64,000 bases of DNA from Candidatus Poribacteria bacterium (GCA_026706025.1 JAPOZO010000026.1:1-64000); one strand, 5' to 3'. Numbered from the stretch's first letter, positions 1 through 8,125 are shown. Notes: a model not told the origin generated them from the letters alone. Numbers and translations are program-made.

Positions 1-35
1 TCTAATATTCAGTTTAATCCCATAGGAGGAAATCG

Positions 36-1049
36 ATGATAAGGTCCGAGCTAGAAATGCCGGAGCGGCTAAAAACTGACACTGAATCCTTACGGCCCGA
101 CTACGCAAAATATACCGCTGAACCTTTCGAGCGCGGATTTGGAACAACTCTCGGTAATTCACTACGCCGAGTCCTTCTTTCCTCAATTAAAGGCGCAGCG
201 ATCACGGCTGTTCAAATCGAACAGGTAAAACACGAGTATGCCACAATTCCCGGAGTACTGGAAGACGTGGTACAGATTATTCTTAACCTCAAAGAGGTTC
301 GGCTGAACATCTCAACAGATGATCCGATGGAACTTACATTGAAAGCCGAAGGATCCGGCGAAGTCACCGCTGCTGACATCCGTCCCAACGCACACGTTGA
401 GATTATAAACCCTGACCAGCACATCGCAACACTCGACGAATGCGAGGGGTTAGATATAGAGATCCACGCCCAAACAGGTAGAGGATACTCACTTGCCGAA
501 GAACATAGAACGTTAGGACAGAACATCGGGTTAATCCCTGTCGACGCGAAATTTTCACCCGTTGAGAAAGTCAACTTCTGGGTAGAGGAAACGCGCGTCG
601 GCGATATGACAAACTTTGATAAACTTAACCTCGAAGTCTGGACAGATGCAACCATCACAGCAAAGGAAGCTGTTACGCGCGCTGCCAGTATCTTGCTACA
701 ACAACTTGAACTGTTTACAGAATTCGATGAAAACTACGTTGAACCCGAACCTGAGATTGACGAGGCAAAACTACGGCGAAACCGATACCTCGCCAAGCCT
801 GTCTCCGAACTTGAACTCTCTGTCCGAGCCAGCAACTGCCTCGAAACCGCAAACATTAAGACCATACGCGAACTCGTCGCAAAAGAGGAAAAGGATATGT
901 TGGAATACAAGAATTTTGGGCGAACTTCGCTCAACGAAATCAAAGAACAACTTGCCAACATGGGACTTCAACTCGGAATGGACCCAGATGATATGGACGA
1001 CGCAGACATCGGTGAAGATGATTTAGAGCAAGCCGCCTTACAATCATAA
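36..1049 (+). CDS. rpoA: DNA-directed RNA polymerase subunit alpha
   Basis: The 337-aa product is the alpha subunit, which dimerises to nucleate RNA polymerase assembly and contacts upstream promoter DNA and activators. The N-terminal assembly domain (about 1-235) carries the hallmark segment RGFGTTLGNSLRRVLLSS near residue 35, followed by IPGVLEDV. An acidic linker (about 236-255) leads to the C-terminal domain with a helix-hairpin-helix-like ELSVRASNCLETANI segment and GRTSLNEIKEQL (about 260-320). AGGAGGA at 25-31 sits correctly before this ATG. rplQ follows after 33 bp, the usual end of the S10-spc-alpha ribosomal operon. The C-terminal tail is acidic. Confidence 0.98.
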   Translation: MIRSELEMPERLKTDTESLRPDYAKYTAEPFERGFGTTLGNSLRRVLLSSIKGAAITAVQIEQVKHEYATIPGVLEDVVQIILNLKEVRLNISTDDPMELTLKAEGSGEVTAADIRPNAHVEIINPDQHIATLDECEGLDIEIHAQTGRGYSLAEEHRTLGQNIGLIPVDAKFSPVEKVNFWVEETRVGDMTNFDKLNLEVWTDATITAKEAVTRAASILLQQLELFTEFDENYVEPEPEIDEAKLRRNRYLAKPVSELELSVRASNCLETANIKTIRELVAKEEKDMLEYKNFGRTSLNEIKEQLANMGLQLGMDPDDMDDADIGEDDLEQAALQS

Positions 1050-1082
1050 CGCTTCACAACAACGTATATATGGAGGAAAAAA

Positions 1083-1487
1083 ATGCGTCATAGAAAACGC
1101 GGCAGGAAATTGGGACGGACGACAAGCCATCGAAAGGCTCTTTTTCGCAACCAAGCCACTGCCCTATTTGAACACGAGCAAATTCGGACAACGATTCCTA
1201 AATGTAAGGAACTCCGCCGAGTAGCTGAAAAATTAATCACACTCGCGAAACGGGGGGACTTGAACGCACGGCGCCAAGCCGCAAAAATGCTTTACGGGAC
1301 AAACTTGCACTATAAACCCGGCAGAGGTGAAAACCCTACGGCACTTGATAAGCAGGCGGTCCTACGCAAACTCTTCGATGACATCGCACCCCGCTACCAA
1401 GATCGGAACGGTGGATACACGCGTATCATCAGAGGCGAACTCCGAAAAGGCGATGGAACACAGATGGGCTATATCCAACTTGTTTAA
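1083..1487 (+). CDS. rplQ: 50S ribosomal protein L17
   Basis: The 134-aa L17 protein binds 23S rRNA in the large subunit. It opens with the family signature [17 protein letters not shown] and contains [19 protein letters not shown], and it is of normal length. GGAGGA precedes the start. It is co-directional with and 33 bp after rpoA, so the two are almost certainly co-transcribed. An inverted repeat at 1495-1555 lies just after the stop codon. Confidence 0.98.
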   Translation: MRHRKRGRKLGRTTSHRKALFRNQATALFEHEQIRTTIPKCKELRRVAEKLITLAKRGDLNARRQAAKMLYGTNLHYKPGRGENPTALDKQAVLRKLFDDIAPRYQDRNGGYTRIIRGELRKGDGTQMGYIQLV

Positions 1488-1494
1488 TGGCAAT

Positions 1495-1555
1495 CGGCTA
1501 TCAGCATGCTTCGCAGTGAGAATAAAGAGGTTCTCCTTCTGACCGCTGATAGCCG
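1495..1555. repeat. Inverted repeat after rplQ (CGGCTATCAGC arms)
   Basis: Perfect 11-bp arms CGGCTATCAGC (1495-1505) and GCTGATAGCCG (1545-1555) enclose 39 bp. It lies between the convergent rplQ and the FadL-like gene, so it may help end transcription, although there is no clear U-tract. The right arm runs on into GACTGCTGAC, the same words found in the intergenic repeat at 35090-35170, so this is a dispersed repeat family. Confidence 0.6.
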
Positions 1556-1569
1556 ACTGCTGACAACTA

Positions 1570-2850
1570 TTAAAACCGATACGCAGCAGAGACGAAAACC
1601 CTATGGGTCAACTGTTCTGTTGTCAATTCATACCCACTCCGCTGCCAGCTGCCAAGCATATATCCAACATCACACTTGAGTGAGTCTTCAAAAATCTTCC
1701 CCACACCCATCGTTAAGAAGTCACGTGCGTTTTCAACCTCAAATTCTGTGAACGGAATCGTATCCCGAAAATAACCGACACGGACATGGGTGTCAATTAC
1801 AGGTATCCTATACTCCACGCCGAGCCGTGCCTGAAGCGTTACTGCATAGTATTTCTCAAAATTATTCTTTGGAATGTCATCTGCAGGCGCTGGATCGTAA
1901 CGCGTCTGTGTCCAATCCGTAAGTTGAACATCGCCTGCCAAAATCAGCTGCTTGTTTAACAATTTCACAGCGACCCCGGCACCAACTTCAAAGGGACGTT
2001 CAATGTCATACGTTTGTTCACCATTTACGGAATCCGTCGTCTTTTCGCCATCATCAAATACATCTACCGTAGATTGATACCAGACCTCGTCAACGCCTAA
2101 CTCAATAGGCGCGACCAGTGTCACACCAAAGTTGATCGTATCTGTCAGATGTGCAAGGAGTCCTACCCTACCACCAACACCTGAATACTCTCGGTCAATC
2201 TCGTCGTTGTCTCTGAAACGCGACCACTGATTATCCACGTCTCGGATGTCCCTGGCTTCCGTATCCAACGCATGCAGGCTATTACCATTCCAGAAATCCA
2301 ACGAACCACCGACCAGCATCCGTTTTGTGACATACACACTCGCGCCAAAACTCCAAATCCCAATGCCACCGCTGTTTATATTGCTTTCGTCAACAGCAAA
2401 TCCACTGAAATAGGTATCAGAACTCGGATCAATGCCCTGAATCGCAGTCTGATAATCGAAATTTTGCGGACGATTGTAACCAAAACCGACCGCCAAGCCA
2501 CCCTGTTTTGTCTCCAATGGATAGACAAACCCTATAGAGTTCGGACGCATCTGTGATCGACTCGTTCCCGTCGTCTCATCACCGGTAAAATAGGTATTCG
2601 TCCTTGCTCTGTTATGTGAGAAACTACTAAAAAACTCGAACTTCTGAATCTGTGCCATACCCGCGGGATTCCAATAGAGCGCCGTGAAATCATCAGCGAG
2701 TCCGAGTGAGGCACCCCCCATTCCCATCGTCCGCGCCCCAACCCCGAATGTATTTCCGATCGCCATCTCTTCTACCTGCGCCATACCAACAGTGGTAAAG
2801 AACACTACGGCGAATAAACAGATAAGACTTGCATACACTGCACGTTTCAT
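1570..2850 (-). CDS. FadL/OMPP1-like outer-membrane beta-barrel protein
   Basis: The 426-aa product has an N-terminal signal peptide (about 1-24, ending near GMAQ). It is followed by the family-typical GARTMGMGGASLGLADD and ALYWNPAG segments (about 38-63). The remainder is rich in alternating strands (GGLAVGFGYNRP, VGYMLGSW) and ends in an aromatic YRF, as outer-membrane barrels do. Members transport hydrophobic solutes or act as surface barrels; the substrate cannot be told. The gene is convergent with rplQ, and a GGAGGAATCG-type ribosome site precedes it on the minus strand. A general type IX PorV-like barrel is an alternative. Confidence 0.8.
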   Translation of the reverse strand: MKRAVYASLICLFAVVFFTTVGMAQVEEMAIGNTFGVGARTMGMGGASLGLADDFTALYWNPAGMAQIQKFEFFSSFSHNRARTNTYFTGDETTGTSRSQMRPNSIGFVYPLETKQGGLAVGFGYNRPQNFDYQTAIQGIDPSSDTYFSGFAVDESNINSGGIGIWSFGASVYVTKRMLVGGSLDFWNGNSLHALDTEARDIRDVDNQWSRFRDNDEIDREYSGVGGRVGLLAHLTDTINFGVTLVAPIELGVDEVWYQSTVDVFDDGEKTTDSVNGEQTYDIERPFEVGAGVAVKLLNKQLILAGDVQLTDWTQTRYDPAPADDIPKNNFEKYYAVTLQARLGVEYRIPVIDTHVRVGYFRDTIPFTEFEVENARDFLTMGVGKIFEDSLKCDVGYMLGSWQRSGYELTTEQLTHRVFVSAAYRF

Positions 2851-2984
2851 CGTTCCGATTCCTCCATTATTATACCATTTCTGTTAATAAATCCCTCTTT
2901 ATGTAGAATAAACTGTTAGTTTGTTCCGCATCACTGAACATTCCATGAAAACTGGTAATGTGAGATAAACATTTAGAAATAGTA

Positions 2985-3569
2985 TTATTTTTTATTCCGA
3001 TCTCGCGTCCGCAGTCGTTCGGATCTCGATCTTGGTGAAGTCACACTGCGTGAACTTCGCGAACGCCGATTTTCAAGCCGTAAATCGCCTTTTTTGTAAG
3101 TCCGCCGTGAAAGTGGTGTATACCGACTCCCACTGTGATATCGGCGATAGACGTTTCTATAAGGATAATAACCGCTATAGTAGCGGTAGTACGGCGCGCG
3201 ATAACCGTAATAATACCTGCTGTATCCATAAAATGGACGATAGTAGGGGTAATACCAAACCGGCGGATATGCGTACGCGTAAGGCACCCGATAGGTATCG
3301 TACCTATAAGGTTGAGTGTACGTGGTCCGATAACTACGCTTCCGTCGCCCGTAATAGCCTTCCGAATCCCCGTCATCCGCATGCTTTAACTCAGACGCAT
3401 CCGAATCTGCTGCGTCAGCATGCGCCACCCCTGTTTCCTCTTTTGTTAGACCTTCATGGTGTACCCGACCCAAATCTGAAGACGCATGGTAACCGAGTTT
3501 CGTATAACACCCAACAAATGTTACCATGACTAAAAGCAACAGTATCGCAAAAGATATTTGAAACTTCAT
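2985..3569 (-). CDS. Tyr/Arg-rich putative lipoprotein, unknown function
   Basis: The 194-aa product begins with a lipoprotein-like signal whose hydrophobic stretch ends in FVGC (about 18-21). A short acidic, Ala/Asp/His-rich spacer follows (about 30-70). The central part (about 72-150) is extremely rich in Tyr, Pro and Arg (YYPYYRPFYGY-type repeats), and the tail (about 155-194) is basic Arg/Ser. I do not recognise a family. Lipid anchoring is inferred from the cysteine; the Tyr-rich part could be adhesive or a cross-linking substrate. AAGGAGATAGAGAG precedes the ATG on the minus strand. The antisense ORF is a composition shadow. Confidence 0.65.
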   Translation of the reverse strand: MKFQISFAILLLLVMVTFVGCYTKLGYHASSDLGRVHHEGLTKEETGVAHADAADSDASELKHADDGDSEGYYGRRKRSYRTTYTQPYRYDTYRVPYAYAYPPVWYYPYYRPFYGYSRYYYGYRAPYYRYYSGYYPYRNVYRRYHSGSRYTPLSRRTYKKGDLRLENRRSRSSRSVTSPRSRSERLRTRDRNKK

Positions 3570-4070
3570 CTCTCTATCTCCTTTGGATTTACCCGTCAGT
3601 GTTGACCATTATAACATATTATACGAAAGACCCACCAAAAAAGTTTACATCCACCTTACCTTTCCTTGTGTGTTATTGGCAATGAGATAATGTTTGCAAA
3701 GCACTATGAAATTTTTGCATAAAATCACGAAATTTTTGCATCCACGCGCGATTCCTGCGCATTAGCGATAGGAACGCAATATGACTTTTTGGATTCTTTT
3801 AACGCTTTGCTCTGTTTTTTAATAAATATAGTGTACACAAACATTTTAGAAAAATTAAAATTCTATATAGTCATATAATCTTACATTTACTAATATTATC
3901 CATAGAAAGTAACATGCCTCACACAGATGCTGGCACGAAATTTGCCTAAGCATTAACAATGCAAATCGGCTTAAAAAAATATTTTGTGTCGGAATTCACG
4001 CAAAATTTGTGTCATGTATATATGAAGGCAATCATAAAATTGCCGCCAAATGAATCGGTAAGCAATTGAA
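3570..4070. other. AT-rich 500-bp gene-free stretch before the ECF sigma gene
   Basis: There is no convincing ORF in either strand. The stretch lies between two divergent genes, so it should hold both promoters. The only structure I see is a pair of direct repeats at 3708-3741 and long A/T runs around 3830-3900. Confidence 0.6.
3708..3741. promoter_or_regulatory. Two direct repeats GAAATTTTTGCAT, 21-bp period
   Basis: GAAATTTTTGCAT occurs at 3708-3720 and again at 3729-3741. The 21-bp period is two DNA turns, as expected of tandem operator half-sites on one face. It lies between the divergent lipoprotein gene and the ECF sigma gene. No binding protein is known. Confidence 0.35.
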
Positions 4071-4867
4071 ATGGTGGATGACGTTAGTTTAAATTAAACC
4101 GGCAATTCTTAGAAACTGGTGATATAGAGGCATTCTCACTGATTTTCAAAAAGTATTATCCAATTGTCTACGCTCGCGTTGCCAGAATGATGCGGAATCA
4201 TCCCGATCCCGCTGTAGATGCCGAGGATATCGCGCAGGAAACCTTTATCCAAGCCTTCAAAAAGAGGAACGAAGTCCGAGAACCGGAAAAATTGTTAGGG
4301 TGGTTGCTAAGGATCGCGAAAAACTTAACGCTGAATGAAATTAGAGATGCAGAGCGGCGAAGGCAAGCAGGAAATTCACCACTTGAATCACTTGACAGTC
4401 TTTCTATCGGCGAAAGAGAGGCACGCTACGCGACATCTCTCGCGGAAATCAATACCGAACGAGCTGAAGTAGAGCGGGATATGAAAGCAAAACTCCTCCG
4501 TCTCCTCCAAGGTAAGGACCGAAAGGTTGTAGCGTTTATGCATGACGGATTCACCATCCAAGAGATAGCGGAAGCGATAGACGCAACACCCGATGCAGTT
4601 CAGAAAAGATCGGAACGCATCCGCAAGTGGTTGATACCTATCGCACGCAATTTAGAAGCATTGGTGGACTGCCTTCCCGAAAAGAAAGACAGATGGATTA
4701 TAGAACGGTACTTGGATGGACAACCTCTCTCGGAAATTGCGCAAGCAATTGGTCTTTCTCGTTCTGCCGTTGAGCAGACAGTGAAATGTGTAATAGCACA
4801 GTGGAAGAAAGCTGCAAAGCAAAATTCCATGGATCCTGTTTCCGCAATTGTTAACAACAGCGGATAA
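4071..4867 (+). CDS. ECF-type sigma factor with tandem region-4 HTHs, read through a -1 frameshift
   Basis: From the ATG at 4187 the frame gives 226 aa but lacks the start of sigma region 2. The missing part lies upstream in the same frame (4094-4186: LNRQFLETGDIEAFSLIF and onward) with no ATG, GTG or TTG. The only sensible start is ATG 4071 in another frame, which reads MVDDVSLN and then stops at 4095. A -1 slip on T TTA AAT (4088-4094) joins them into about 265 aa. Region 2 follows (DAEDIAQETFIQAF). Two helix-turn-helix blocks come next, at about 149-188 (FTIQEIAEAIDATPDAVQKR) and 205-248 (PLSEIAQAIGLSRSAVEQ). It probably drives the peptide genes starting 17 bp downstream. A sequencing error is the main alternative to frameshifting. 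Confidence 0.75.
4088..4097 (+). promoter_or_regulatory. Candidate -1 frameshift site (slippery heptamer plus stop)
   Basis: In the frame of ATG 4071 the bases at 4088-4094 form T TTA AAT, a perfect X XXY YYZ slippery heptamer. It is followed at once by TAA (4095-4097). Slipping back one base puts ribosomes in the sigma-factor frame. I could not identify a convincing stimulatory hairpin downstream. Confidence 0.5.
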
Positions 4868-4884
4868 CTTTAAGGAGAAATTCA

Positions 4885-5214
4885 ATGTTAATGTCTTATC
4901 TTAGAAACAAAAAGATCGCTAGATCTATCGCGGCCCTACTTATGGCAATGTTCGTATTAGGGCTTTACATGAGTTATGGCGTATTTGAGCAAGAAGTTAA
5001 CGCAGCAGAAGGTGGAATAGAAGGGGAAATCGCCGTGGACAAGGACGGGAACGTTACAAAAAAAATTAAAGCGAAAGTGACTTGGAGCGATATCGGTAAC
5101 GTCATTTCGTGGGTTGGTGGCCTCTTCAGCAGTGACTCCGGTAACAACGAGAGCAATACTGACAGCCAGTGTTCTTGTGGTTGTGGAAGCACTAACAGCA
5201 GCTGCAGCTGTTAA
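4885..5214 (+). CDS. Small membrane-anchored Cys-rich C-terminus peptide 1
   Basis: The 109-aa product is preceded by AAGGAG (4872-4877). It has a basic N-terminus (LRNKKIARS), a hydrophobic segment (about 15-33) and an Ala-Glu-rich region after NAAEGG that could be a signal-peptidase site. An amphipathic block (ISWVGGLF, about 73-80) is followed by an Asn/Ser-rich linker with Asn-x-Ser sequons (NES, NSS). It ends in C-x-C-G-C-x(6)-C-x-C as the last residues. Three paralogues share this plan at 5474, 7416 and 7796. I know no described family; an exported metal-binding or modified peptide is possible. Confidence 0.8.
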   Translation: MLMSYLRNKKIARSIAALLMAMFVLGLYMSYGVFEQEVNAAEGGIEGEIAVDKDGNVTKKIKAKVTWSDIGNVISWVGGLFSSDSGNNESNTDSQCSCGCGSTNSSCSC

Positions 5215-5224
5215 CGCCCGTCCC

Positions 5225-5403
5225 GTGGCCCAATAGGAAATTTAAAAATATATAGACATTTCAGTGGGCATTAGGGTCGCGAACATTTTCTTATATTGGT
5301 GGGGTTTGATAAAGATGAGAAAGTAAACCGAATAATTTCTTAAGTTTTATTAACCCCGCCCACCTTTCAATGTATAGGTAATCGTAAGTTTTATGTTAAA
5401 TCG
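5225..5403. repeat. Degenerate relative of the family A inverted-repeat element
   Basis: GGTGGGGTTTGATAAAGATG (5298-5317) pairs loosely with TTAACCCCGCCCACC (5350-5364). The outer words resemble those of the 11196-11455 element (GGGGTTTGATGAAG near its left, TATAGGTGTATCG near its right). It separates peptide genes 1 and 2 and has no coding capacity. Confidence 0.45.
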
Positions 5404-5473
5404 TATCTCGTAAAGGTAAATACCCTTGCTTACGAAAATCTTGATCAATCTTGAGCATTATAAGGAGAAACCA

Positions 5474-5833
5474 ATGTCTTTTATATCTGATGTTAGAAAC
5501 GTGACAGTTATCCGATACGTATCAACCGTTCTGCTTATAATTTTTACATCTGCTTTCTACACGTATTATACGAATACAGTTGTAGAAGCGCGGTCACTAC
5601 TAGAACCACAAGAAAACCCAGCACCTCCACCTAACAGCGGAAAGAGCGGGATAATACTCGAAACTGATGGTAGTGATTGGAAGGCAGGTGGTTACGTGAA
5701 TTTGGACGATATTAAAAGTGCTATTTCATGGATCGGTAACCTTTTCGGTGGTGACTCTGATAACAACGACTCCAATAACGATAGCATGTGCGGATGCGGT
5801 TGTGGAGAAAGCAACACCAGCTGCGATTGTTAG
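5474..5833 (+). CDS. Small membrane-anchored Cys-rich C-terminus peptide 2
   Basis: I start at the ATG at 5474 rather than an upstream ATG at 5426, because AAGGAG lies 5-11 bp before it and MSFISDVRN aligns with the starts of the paralogues. The product is 119 aa. A hydrophobic segment (about 15-36) is followed by a Pro-rich stretch (about 45-55), the block AISWIGNLFGGDS and an Asn/Asp/Ser linker with three sequons (NDS twice, NTS). It ends in CGCGCG-x(5)-CDC. Five cysteines and the C-terminal carboxylate position match the other three copies. Confidence 0.8.
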   Translation: MSFISDVRNVTVIRYVSTVLLIIFTSAFYTYYTNTVVEARSLLEPQENPAPPPNSGKSGIILETDGSDWKAGGYVNLDDIKSAISWIGNLFGGDSDNNDSNNDSMCGCGCGESNTSCDC

Positions 5834-5979
5834 GTGTAGATTTTCGTCCAATAGAATAGGGCACATAGCACAATTCACGATTCATATACATTCGTTATGC
5901 GGGTCTCACGTCCTTCTGGATATTACCCACTCGGTGATACTCAGAAAAGCACTCAAACGAAAGAATAGGAGATTATAGC

Positions 5980-6933
5980 ATGAAATTACATGAATGGATT
6001 TCCCCTCGTAACATGGCAATCATCGGTATTGTAGTCGTTCTGATTGCTATCGGTTTCCACATCTACATGCAGCAGGATATCAGACAATTTGAAGCACATC
6101 TACCAAAAACGCCAACTGCACAATCCAGCCAATTGGGTGGGTCATCTATCTCAGTTCCATTGACAGAGGAAACCTCCCCTGGACCAGCAAAGGCTTCCAT
6201 CACTGAAGAATCCGCGCAAATTACACCTGTGTCAACGGCTGAACTGGTAGAAGTTTCCCAAAACGATGAAGCTGCCGCAGGTTGCAACATGTCAGGTGGG
6301 ATGATGATAGCATCCGAAGACGATGGTAAGGATGAACCCACACTTTACGCAGGACTCACTGAGGAAGAGGTGCAACAACTAATTAAGGAACTTTCATCTT
6401 TTTCTGTGACGGACCTCGACGAAAAGCTAGGTATGTTAGAAAATGTCTTAATCTCGAAATTTGGTCCCGATCCAGAAATCCCTCATCTCATAGGCAATCT
6501 CAACACTGCATATACCCTTATTGAAATGGGAAAAAATGCCAACGCTGTTCAGGGAGACAACACAAACGAAGTGAACGACTTTCTCAATCAGTTACCAGTT
6601 GTTGTCGTCAGTGATATGGTGGAAACCGCCATCAACTTATTTGATCTGAGCGAAGAAGAGGCTGCCGTAGGACGTGCCCACGTGGACGCGTTGCGAAGCA
6701 AAATTGATGGACTCGAACTCTTACAAGATGTAAAACCTATGGTTATAGAGGGCATAAGTGCAGGAGATATAACACCTGAAGAAGCCGAAGCGTTTTTGGA
6801 AAATTTATCAGGTTTAGATGTTACAGTGTCAGAACCAGACCGCACGCAAAGAACTAAGGAATTGGAAAAACCCACAACGCTTGATGGAACTGAACCGATT
6901 GTCCCGAAGATTCCGGACCACGGAGATTTTTAA
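5980..6933 (+). CDS. Membrane-anchored protein of unknown function in the peptide cluster
   Basis: The 317-aa product has a single N-terminal transmembrane helix (about 13-29, MAIIGIVVVLIAIGFHIYM). A Ser/Thr/Pro-rich extracytoplasmic linker (about 35-100) follows, with a lone GCNMSGGMM segment. The acidic C-terminal part (about 115-300) is predicted helical (LTEEEVQQLIKELSSF, DLSEEEAAVGRAHVDAL, DITPEEAEAFLENLSGL). I recognise no family. AATAGGAGATT precedes the start. The next gene begins 14 bp later, so they are likely co-transcribed. A scaffold or carrier for the exported peptides is possible, but this is only inference from position. Confidence 0.65.
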   Translation: MKLHEWISPRNMAIIGIVVVLIAIGFHIYMQQDIRQFEAHLPKTPTAQSSQLGGSSISVPLTEETSPGPAKASITEESAQITPVSTAELVEVSQNDEAAAGCNMSGGMMIASEDDGKDEPTLYAGLTEEEVQQLIKELSSFSVTDLDEKLGMLENVLISKFGPDPEIPHLIGNLNTAYTLIEMGKNANAVQGDNTNEVNDFLNQLPVVVVSDMVETAINLFDLSEEEAAVGRAHVDALRSKIDGLELLQDVKPMVIEGISAGDITPEEAEAFLENLSGLDVTVSEPDRTQRTKELEKPTTLDGTEPIVPKIPDHGDF

Positions 6934-6947
6934 AAAGGGATTGACCT

Positions 6948-7355
6948 ATGAAAACTTCTCGCATTTTCACACTCGTAGGAATCTCCGTGATACTTTTCAG
7001 CATTAGTCTGGCACCTTTAGCGAAAACGCCACCTCAAAAAATGACTGAGGCGGATGTCAAGGCATTTCTGGAGATGGCACCTCAACAATTCGGGTGCACC
7101 ATTCACAGACAACAACTCCAAAATTGGAATTATGCAGAAGCTAAAATCCCCATTGGACTGGCAAACTGTGCGGACTGCGCCCCCTATATCACTGTCTTTC
7201 GGGAAAGAGGCACAAATGGCATGCCTACTGTAGGAGCAAGGGTATCATGGTCCACTTTATGGAAAATTCCGAGCATATTAGTGCACTATGCCAAAACCTT
7301 ACCCAAACGAGGTTGGGTATTCCTTCGTAAAGGTTTTCAAAAACTCTTCTCGTGA
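6948..7355 (+). CDS. Exported protein of unknown function with a CADC pair
   Basis: The 135-aa product has a signal peptide (about 1-25, ending near PLAKT). A charged segment (MTEADVKAFLEMAPQQFGC) and ANCADCAPYITVFRERG (about 72-88) follow, giving three cysteines, and the C-terminus is basic (LPKRGWVFLRKGFQKLF). I do not recognise it. It lies between peptide genes 2 and 3, with no terminator visible, so it belongs to the same cluster. The Cys-x-x-Cys pair could be redox or metal-binding, but thioredoxin-fold features are not evident. Confidence 0.6.
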   Translation: MKTSRIFTLVGISVILFSISLAPLAKTPPQKMTEADVKAFLEMAPQQFGCTIHRQQLQNWNYAEAKIPIGLANCADCAPYITVFRERGTNGMPTVGARVSWSTLWKIPSILVHYAKTLPKRGWVFLRKGFQKLFS

Positions 7356-7415
7356 TGGCTAACCCTCTGTAATTTGTAGAACCCTGTCCTTCAACAGAAC
7401 CAAAGGAGAAAAGTT

Positions 7416-7736
7416 ATGTCATTATGCACAATCAGAAATAAAAAATTTGCGACACTTATCGTAATCCTTTTCATGGCGACATTTTTATTTACCCTATATA
7501 CATTCACAACCAATCTCACACCAGCAAGCGCAGATGATGTATCAGTAGACGCAAGTGTTGTAGACGATTCTGGCACGTTAGAGATCCACCTCTATTATGA
7601 TTTGGATGACGTTATTGACGGACTTTCTTGGTTCATAGATCAGTTCACTGACGTGTTCAGCAGCGATAACAATTCCGATAACAGCAATAGTGAATGTGAA
7701 TGTGGTTGTGGTGAGGGTAGTAGTTGTTCCTGTTAG
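7416..7736 (+). CDS. Small membrane-anchored Cys-rich C-terminus peptide 3
   Basis: The 106-aa product is preceded by AAAGGAGAAAAGTT. It starts MSLCTIRNKKFAT, close to peptide 1 (RNKKIAR) and peptide 4 (RHRKIAT). A hydrophobic helix (about 14-31), a plausible cleavage region (TPASADD) and an acidic mid-part follow. Then come GLSWFIDQFTDVFSSD, an Asn/Ser linker with one NNS sequon, and the terminal ECECGCG-x(4)-CSC. The conserved basic leader plus invariant tail with variable middles is the pattern of a precursor peptide family. Confidence 0.8.
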   Translation: MSLCTIRNKKFATLIVILFMATFLFTLYTFTTNLTPASADDVSVDASVVDDSGTLEIHLYYDLDDVIDGLSWFIDQFTDVFSSDNNSDNSNSECECGCGEGSSCSC

Positions 7737-7795
7737 TTAATTCGCACATGTTAATCAAAAGGAACGCACTTCAGGAAATCGAATAGGAGAAAGTT

Positions 7796-8098
7796 ATGTC
7801 TTTACACACACTTAGACATAGAAAAATTGCGACACCTATTGCAATCTTTCTTGTTGCAATGTTCTCATTTGGCGTGTATATAGTCTGGATAGACTCAGTA
7901 CCCGCATCCGATGACCATAACGATGATAACCCCCGGCCTATCCCTCCTGCTGAGATTGGTTGGACAGAACTACCGGTTATCGGGGAGGCTATTAGCTGGG
8001 TGTTAGATAAAATTACCGACGACGATCCTAATAACGACAGTTCCAATAACAGCGAATGCAATTGTGGTTGTGATGATGGCAATAGTTGTTCCTGTTAA
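7796..8098 (+). CDS. Small membrane-anchored Cys-rich C-terminus peptide 4
   Basis: The 100-aa product follows AATAGGAGAAAGTT. Order: MSLHTLRHRKIAT leader, hydrophobic helix (about 13-32), acidic and Pro-rich stretch (DDNPRPIPPAE), EAISWVLDKI block, linker with NDS and NNS sequons, and C-terminal ECNCGCDDGNSCSC. The start codon and ribosome site are almost identical to those of peptide 3 sixty bases upstream, which suggests a recent tandem duplication. The STT3-like gene begins 27 bp after its stop. Confidence 0.8.
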   Translation: MSLHTLRHRKIATPIAIFLVAMFSFGVYIVWIDSVPASDDHNDDNPRPIPPAEIGWTELPVIGEAISWVLDKITDDDPNNDSSNNSECNCGCDDGNSCSC

Positions 8099-8125
8099 CT
8101 ACTAATGCTGAAGTAATAGTAACCG

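Noticed and set aside
3032-3529. 165-aa plus-strand ORF opposite the Tyr-rich lipoprotein
   Set aside because: It is a shadow of the biased composition; it has no ribosome site and the minus strand has a clear lipoprotein signal.
3961-3990. GCAAAT followed by TGTC as a match to the sigma-propeller promoter
   Set aside because: The spacer is 20 nt and the -35 word differs in two places; the three real copies all have 17 nt.
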